Source: Deltaproteobacteria bacterium
Lineage (GTDB): Bacteria; Lernaellota; Lernaellaia; JACKCT01
NCBI GenBank assembly: GCA_020633895.1
Contig: JACKCT010000002.1
Coordinates: 434,001 to 498,000 of the forward strand
Length of the DNA: 64,000 nt
Direction of reading: 5' to 3'
Positions 59,530 to 64,000 of the stretch are shown one piece after another (positions within the stretch are counted from its first letter, which is position 1; every line of letters starts with the position of its first letter). The notes beneath the pieces are model-generated. The model worked only from the letters and a program-made list of their open reading frames with translations, searched no databases and had not been told where the DNA came from. The position numbers were made by a program, and so were the translations under genes.

Positions 59530-60990
59530 ATGCGCGTTTGTCTGATCAATCCGACCGAGGAAAGAATTCTCCAGGCCAATCTGCCCAAGGAGATCGAGGG
59601 CGTCCGGGGCAAGAACCAGCCCATCGGCCTGATGTACATCGCGGCGGCGGCGCGTCAGGTGCCGGGCGTGGACGTGCGCATCATCGATGCCCATGCCGCC
59701 GACATGACCATGCCCATGCTGGCCAAGGCGGTGGCGGACTACCAGCCGGACGTGATCGGCTTGACGTGCATCACGTTTAACATGCCCGACGTCATGGACT
59801 GCGTCGCGGCGGCTCGCCAAGGCGCGCCCAAGGCGAAGATCTACCTGGGCGGGATGCAGCCCTACCTCTATCCCGAAGAGACGATCGCGCTGTCGCAGAT
59901 CGACGGCCTGTTCCTGGGCGAGGCGGAATATTCGTTTCCCGCGTTCCTCAAGGACTACGAGGATTGGGACGCGCTTTTGTCCATGCCGGGTCTGATGATC
60001 AAGCGCGAGGATGGGTCGATTTTCAACACCGGCCTGGCGCCGATGGTGCAGGAATTGGACGTGCTGCCCATGCCGGCCTTCGACCTGCTCACCCCCGAGC
60101 CCTATTGCTCGGTCATCACCGACGACTCGCCGACCGTCAACATGCTCACCAGCCGGGGCTGTCCCTTCCAATGCAAGTTTTGCAGCCATTCGATCACCGG
60201 TAAGGGCTATCGTTTCCACAGCCCGGAGCGGGTGGTCGAGGAGATGATCGTCGCCAAGAACCTGGGCTATCGCAGCGTGCTGTTTTACGACGAAGTGTTC
60301 ACGGTGCGTCGGCAGCGGGTGTTCGACCTTTGCGATCAGATCAACGCGGCGGGCCTGGGCATGAGCTGGCTGGCGCGGGGGACCATCAACACCGTCGACG
60401 ACGAGATGATGGAGGCGATGAAAAACGCCGGGTGCGAGACGGTGACGTTCGGCGTGGAGTCGGGCTCGGAACGCATCCTCAAGCGCATGAATCGCCCGGT
60501 GAAGGATCGGCCGAAGATCAAGCAGATGTTCCGCTCGGCCCAGAAGATGGGCCTGAAGACGCTGGCCTACATGATGGTCGGCAACCCGGACGAAACGGTC
60601 GAGGATGTGGAAGAGAGCCTGGCGCTGCTCAAGGAACTGGACCCGGATCACGTGCATGTGAGCGTTTTCGTGGCCTATCCGGCGACCGAGTTTTATGAAG
60701 AGGGCGTCAAGCGCGGCCTCTACGGCGGCGACATCTGGCGGGAATATTCGGCCAATCCGTTCATGCCCTTCGAGGTGCCGACCTGGCCCGAGGCGCCGCC
60801 GACCGACGTGCTCTTCGGCCTGACGCGAAAGATCTATCGCCGCTTCTACTTCCGGCCCAAGAAGATCTGGCAGCACCTGCGCAGCATCACCACGTGGCAG
60901 GGCGTCAAACGGCGCCTGTCCTACCTGCCGGCGCTGCTGCCGTCCTGGATCACGTCCCTGCGCGTGGGCCAACCGGCCAAGGCTTCTTAA
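59530..60990 (+). CDS. B12-binding domain radical SAM protein
   Basis: The 486-residue protein begins with a cobalamin-binding-like domain (MRVCLINPTEERIL, PIGLMYIAAAARQVPGVDVRIID, VADYQPDVIGLTCITFNM, KIYLGGMQPYLYPEE) followed by a radical SAM core with CPFQCKFC (Cx3Cx2C), SVLFYDEVFTV, CETVTFGVESGSERILKRMNR and LAYMMVGNPDETVEDVEESL. This is the BchE/methylase-type architecture. The classical DxHxxG B12 motif is not obvious, so cobalamin may bind base-off without a His ligand or not at all. The C-terminal 80 residues are basic and helical and may attach to the membrane. It is the second gene of a radical SAM pair. Confidence 0.92.
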   Translation: MRVCLINPTEERILQANLPKEIEGVRGKNQPIGLMYIAAAARQVPGVDVRIIDAHAADMTMPMLAKAVADYQPDVIGLTCITFNMPDVMDCVAAARQGAPKAKIYLGGMQPYLYPEETIALSQIDGLFLGEAEYSFPAFLKDYEDWDALLSMPGLMIKREDGSIFNTGLAPMVQELDVLPMPAFDLLTPEPYCSVITDDSPTVNMLTSRGCPFQCKFCSHSITGKGYRFHSPERVVEEMIVAKNLGYRSVLFYDEVFTVRRQRVFDLCDQINAAGLGMSWLARGTINTVDDEMMEAMKNAGCETVTFGVESGSERILKRMNRPVKDRPKIKQMFRSAQKMGLKTLAYMMVGNPDETVEDVEESLALLKELDPDHVHVSVFVAYPATEFYEEGVKRGLYGGDIWREYSANPFMPFEVPTWPEAPPTDVLFGLTRKIYRRFYFRPKKIWQHLRSITTWQGVKRRLSYLPALLPSWITSLRVGQPAKAS

Positions 60991-61410
60991 CCGTTCCCAT
61001 CCTTCAGAGCCCCGAACGGTAGTGAGGGGTCAAACTCGAATGTTGTAAGAGACGAGTTCGCCATTTCAGAGCCGCGACCTTCCAATAAATCCCACGTTAA
61101 ATCGCAAAGCGCGTCATTCTGAACATCGTGAAGAATCTTGTTCCGACCCGGTCATTCGACAACGTCGACAGGATACCGGGACGAACCCGGATCCTTCAGA
61201 GCCCCAAGCGTTAGCGCGGGGTCGTCGAGCCGTGCGAATCAGCGGGCGCCTTGGACCGCTTGCTGACGCGCGCGGCTCTGTCATCCGTCATCGCCGTCAA
61301 CAGCGTCTTGTACCGGCACGGACCAACCCGCTCCCTACAGGTCGCGGCTCTGAAAGGTCGCGGCTCTGAAAGGTCGCGAATGTTCCTGAATAACGGGCAA
61401 GCAATCCCTT
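60991..61410. repeat. Intergenic gap with many dispersed repeats
   Basis: The gap holds CAGAGCCCCGAACGGTAGTG (61005-61024) with AGGGGTCAAACTCGA, a CGTCATTCTGAACATCGTGAAGAATC piece near 61110-61135, CAGAGCCCCAAGCGTTAGCG near 61198-61217, a GGACCGCTTGCTGACGCG segment, CCCGCTCCCTACAGGTCGCGG near 61328-61348 and two GCGGCTCTGAAAGG repeats ending at 61375. No gene is seen. Confidence 0.85.
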
Positions 61411-62298
61411 TCACTTCTTCAATTCGCTACGCTTGCGCGGCTGCTGCTCCGGCGGGCCCTGGCTGTAATCGCCGAAGGGGCCGTCGCGGCGGATCACCGC
61501 CTCCTTGACGCCTTCGGTCATCGCGACGCGCACGAATTCCCGGCCCTCGCGGGTGTTGCGCATGGCGCCGTCCAGAATCGGCCCCAGGGTCTGCGTGCTT
61601 TGCAGGCCCATATTGTCGTAGGCCTGATTGACGATCAGCTTCATCGAGACCAACTGCGTCAGGGGGATTTTCGCAAGCTTTTGCGCCAGGTTTTCGACGT
61701 AGTCGTCCAGTTCCTCCAGCGGCACGGCAAAGTTGATCAGTTCGATGCGCGCCGCCTCCGCCCCGCTGATCCATTCGCCGGTCAGGGCGTAATATTTCGC
61801 CTTCGCCAGACCCAGGCGATACACCCACATGCCCGACAGATGGCATCCCCAAACGCGGGAGTAGGGCGTGCCGAAGCGGGCGTCTTCCGAGGCGACGATC
61901 AGATCCGCGCACAGCGCCATTTCCGATCCCCCGCCCACGCAGTAACCATGCACCTTCGCGATCGTCGGCTTGAGCCCGCGCCACAGGCCCATGAAGGAGT
62001 GGAGATAGCTCGTGTACTGATTCGTGACGCTGTGGTGGTCGACGCCGGGGTCGTAGCCGTCCTCGGTCAGACCCGGGAAGTGCTCCAACCCGCCGGAAAA
62101 ATCGAACCCGCCGCAGAAGCTGTCCCCCGCGCCCTCCAGAATGATGATCTTCACCTCGTCGTCCCGATTGGCGCGCTTGAGCAGGTCGTCGAGTTCGTCG
62201 AGCATCTCCAGACGCAGGGTGTTGTACTTCTCCGGGCGATTGAGCGTGATGGTCGCGATCGGACCGCGTTTGGCGTATTTGACCATTTCTTCAGGCAT
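61411..62298 (-). CDS. Enoyl-CoA hydratase/isomerase (crotonase) family protein
   Basis: The 295-residue protein is a crotonase-superfamily enzyme: IATITLNRPEKYNTL at the start, IIILEGAGDSFCGGFDFSGG (oxyanion hole 1), KPTIAKVHGYCVGGGSEMALCADLIVAS (oxyanion hole 2), and ALTGEWISGAEAARIELINFAVPLEEL. It should hydrate or isomerise an acyl-CoA thioester. The usual catalytic Glu pair of enoyl-CoA hydratase is not clearly placed: the second hole region reads ARFGTPYSRVWGCHLSG rather than AxFGxPExxxG. A different acyl-CoA reaction is therefore possible. AAAGGGAG lies before the ATG. The C-terminal 20 residues are an unstructured PEQQPRKR tail. Confidence 0.9.
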   Translation of the reverse strand: MPEEMVKYAKRGPIATITLNRPEKYNTLRLEMLDELDDLLKRANRDDEVKIIILEGAGDSFCGGFDFSGGLEHFPGLTEDGYDPGVDHHSVTNQYTSYLHSFMGLWRGLKPTIAKVHGYCVGGGSEMALCADLIVASEDARFGTPYSRVWGCHLSGMWVYRLGLAKAKYYALTGEWISGAEAARIELINFAVPLEELDDYVENLAQKLAKIPLTQLVSMKLIVNQAYDNMGLQSTQTLGPILDGAMRNTREGREFVRVAMTEGVKEAVIRRDGPFGDYSQGPPEQQPRKRSELKK

Positions 62299-62317
62299 CG
62301 ATGTCTCCCTTTTTCGG

Positions 62318-62358
62318 GTGCCACACTCTTAGGCCGCTGTCAGGCGGACAAGGGTGTG
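62318..62358. repeat. Inverted-repeat element, sister of 19796-19835
   Basis: The two outer blocks of this element (GTGCCACACTCTTAGGCCG and GGACAAGGGTGTG) occur in reverse complement at 19796-19835, with one mismatch and a short different centre. A further near copy of the outer part follows at about 62372-62428 (TGTCACACC ... GTGTGGCACCCACAC). Confidence 0.8.
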
Positions 62359-62428
62359 ATTTGACGGCAAATGTCACACCTTCTCTCGGACGATGTCCTC
62401 GCGAAAGTGTGGCACCCACACCGGCGAA

Positions 62429-64000
62429 TCAACTTGTGCCCTTACGTTTGAGCACGACAAAATACGTCGATTCGCACTCGTCCGCCTCGGTGTAGTTCTC
62501 GTCCACGTATTCCTTCAATTCTTCGAACAACGGCGCGTGTTCCGCGATATGCACCCACACCTCCTCGGGCGGCTCGTCGGGGGGCGGCGGGGGCGGCGGC
62601 AGGTCGAAGGTGACGATGTAGCGCGGCTTGTGTTCCTCCAGGTCGCGGATCAAACGCTCCCGCTCGCGCAACACACGCCGGTCCTCGCTGACGTGCCAGC
62701 GCCCCGAGCCGCGCGGCAGGTCGGTCGCCACGTCGAAATACATGAAATGCCGCGTCGGCGCGTTGAGGCCCGAATAAAAATAGATTTGCGGGATGTAGTC
62801 CCACACGTAGATCGTGTCATCCGCGGACGCGTGTTCGCGCAGGCACTCGCCCAGGTGCTTGGCCCGGTCGGAGAAGGCCGAGTATCGGGGCACGGGCGTG
62901 TTGCGCCAGAAGAAGTCCGATTCCTCGGTCCATTCCACTTGGCCGATGTCGCCGCGCATCTCCTTGGCCTTGGCGGCCAGCTCGAATTCGACGCGGATGT
63001 CGTTGCCGGCCGTGGGAAAGATGACGGCAAACGCCGCCAATTTCAGCGCCCAATGCACCTGAGGCAGCGCGAAGACCCGCCCGACCCATCGCCCGGCCAT
63101 GACCGCCAGCGCGGGGATGAGCAGCATGTAATAGTGATCGAAAAATTTGGTGCCCGCGAAGACCGCCAGGAAGCTGGCGAAGATGTAGGCCCGCAGCAGG
63201 ACTTTGCCTTCGGCGGGTGGCGGGGCGTCGTCGCCCTTGGGCGTGGGCAGGGGGATGATGCCCAGCAGCGCCACGCCCCAGAGGGTGCGGGTATTTTGCA
63301 GGAAGGGCAGGAGGCTGTCCTTGAACTGGATGTTGAGGAAACCCCAGCCCTCCGTGGACGCGTAGCCCACGTAGTTGGACGGGTTGAGGTTGTCGATCAT
63401 CGCCGCCAGGCCGCCGTGGGCCGCGAAGAAGGCCATGACGGGAATCGTCGCGCCGATGCCCCCGGCGACGTAAAACGCCACGGCCTTGGGCACCGAGTAG
63501 ACCTTGCGGTTGCGCGGCGCGTTCATGGACTCTTCGATGATCGCCAGGCCGAACATGATGACGTGCATCGCGGCTTGCTGCTTGAACATGACCGCCGTGG
63601 ACGCCAGTACCCCGGCCCCGATCAGCATCCACGCCCGCTGTACCTTGGCCGAATAGGCGATCTGCAAAAGGAGAAACAGGCAGATCGTCGGGAGCAGCGT
63701 CCACGTCTCGAAGTTGGCGCACAGGCCGTTGCCCATGGAGACGACGGAGTAGGTCGTGTAGAAAAACGCCGTCGCCGTCGCCCCGGCCAGGTTGGTCAGC
63801 CGCCATCCCACGGCAAAAATCGCCAGCATGCACAGCACGTGGTAGGCGATCGTAAATCCGCTGACGACGGCCATCGTCTTGCCGAAATACGTGAACAGAA
63901 AGTGGAACAGGAAATACGTCCCCGGCGGCTTGGTCTCCACGGCGTTGGCGTAGATGGAGCCGGGCTGGGTGAGGAATTGGGAGCTGTAGGCCGCGCCGCC
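62429..64000 (-). CDS. GT-C (GT39-like) polytopic membrane protein, cut by the right edge
   Basis: The frame reads without a stop from the right edge of the window to 62429, giving at least 523 residues. About ten membrane segments precede a soluble C-terminal domain of about 150 residues (NTPVPRYSAFSDRAKHLGECLREHASADDTIYVWDYIPQIYFYSG). The visible N-terminal part (SIYANAVETKPPGTYFLFHFLFTYFGKTM) has the KPP motif placed as in GT39/ArnT-type transferases (D/E..KPPL). A GTG at 63938-63940 could be mistaken for the start, but coding sequence continues upstream of it. It is distinct from the other GT-C-like gene at 50234. A Pro-rich stretch (PPPPPPPDEPPEE) lies near the end. Confidence 0.82.
   Translation of the reverse strand, partial: GGAAYSSQFLTQPGSIYANAVETKPPGTYFLFHFLFTYFGKTMAVVSGFTIAYHVLCMLAIFAVGWRLTNLAGATATAFFYTTYSVVSMGNGLCANFETWTLLPTICLFLLLQIAYSAKVQRAWMLIGAGVLASTAVMFKQQAAMHVIMFGLAIIEESMNAPRNRKVYSVPKAVAFYVAGGIGATIPVMAFFAAHGGLAAMIDNLNPSNYVGYASTEGWGFLNIQFKDSLLPFLQNTRTLWGVALLGIIPLPTPKGDDAPPPAEGKVLLRAYIFASFLAVFAGTKFFDHYYMLLIPALAVMAGRWVGRVFALPQVHWALKLAAFAVIFPTAGNDIRVEFELAAKAKEMRGDIGQVEWTEESDFFWRNTPVPRYSAFSDRAKHLGECLREHASADDTIYVWDYIPQIYFYSGLNAPTRHFMYFDVATDLPRGSGRWHVSEDRRVLRERERLIRDLEEHKPRYIVTFDLPPPPPPPDEPPEEVWVHIAEHAPLFEELKEYVDENYTEADECESTYFVVLKRKGTS

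Overview
The window comes from a high-GC (roughly two-thirds G+C by eye), Gram-negative bacterium. Three features recall Myxococcota and other deltaproteobacterial-type lineages: lipoproteins whose lipobox Cys is followed by long Asp runs, MopE-type calcium/metal-binding motifs (DxDxDGxG...DCxD), and C-terminal tails of the MYXO-CTERM kind (CGC, one helix, Arg cluster). No rRNA or universal marker lies in the window, so the lineage is an inference.

Left part (1-20 kb): a hicBA toxin-antitoxin pair; a NamZ/DUF1343 muramidase; an SRPBCC protein behind an unknown gene; a Fur-type regulator; an overlapping three-gene set of Asp-rich MYXO-CTERM surface proteins; a SUMF1-fold lipoprotein; a large secreted repeat protein with a Thr-rich stalk; a CelD-type acetyltransferase; a zinc alcohol dehydrogenase operon that continues into a Cys-rich lipoprotein, a PpiC rotamase and a shortened HupE/UreJ-like protein; a DUF3604 lipoprotein; an amidohydrolase-fold protein; and a small exported protein.

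Middle (20.5-34.7 kb): six tandem paralogous lipoprotein genes, all on the minus strand, each about 655 residues long. Each has a lipobox, an Asp linker, MopE motifs, a DUF1565 right-handed beta-helix and a C-terminal choice-of-anchor-Q-like end. Each has its own Shine-Dalgarno sequence and is followed by its own hairpin. Four of the six, plus the small gene at 33.7 kb, carry a TGA-N6-TCA (CRP/FNR-like) palindrome about 80-110 nt upstream; in the four array genes it lies 22-23 nt before a -10-like hexamer, the geometry of class II activation. This array and its shared regulation are the best candidate for an undescribed system.

Right part (35-64 kb): a histidine kinase and a sigma-54 response regulator; Cys-rich and glycosidase-like lipoproteins; tRNA-Arg(ACG); a CarH-type B12 photoreceptor regulator with the W-x9-EH signature; a translationally coupled three-gene operon of NuoL/NuoM/NuoN-like membrane proteins that have lost the charged residues of the proton channel; an acyl-CoA dehydrogenase; a NYN-domain nuclease; GT-C type membrane proteins; a membrane/repeat fusion protein; three tandem AIM24 proteins; a c-type cytochrome; two radical SAM genes; and an enoyl-CoA hydratase. 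The last gene runs off the right edge.

Many intergenic gaps carry copies of a dispersed repeat with a TCAGAGCC core, often together with CTTCGCTCAGGATGA-type fragments; one copy forms a perfect 38-bp inverted repeat.
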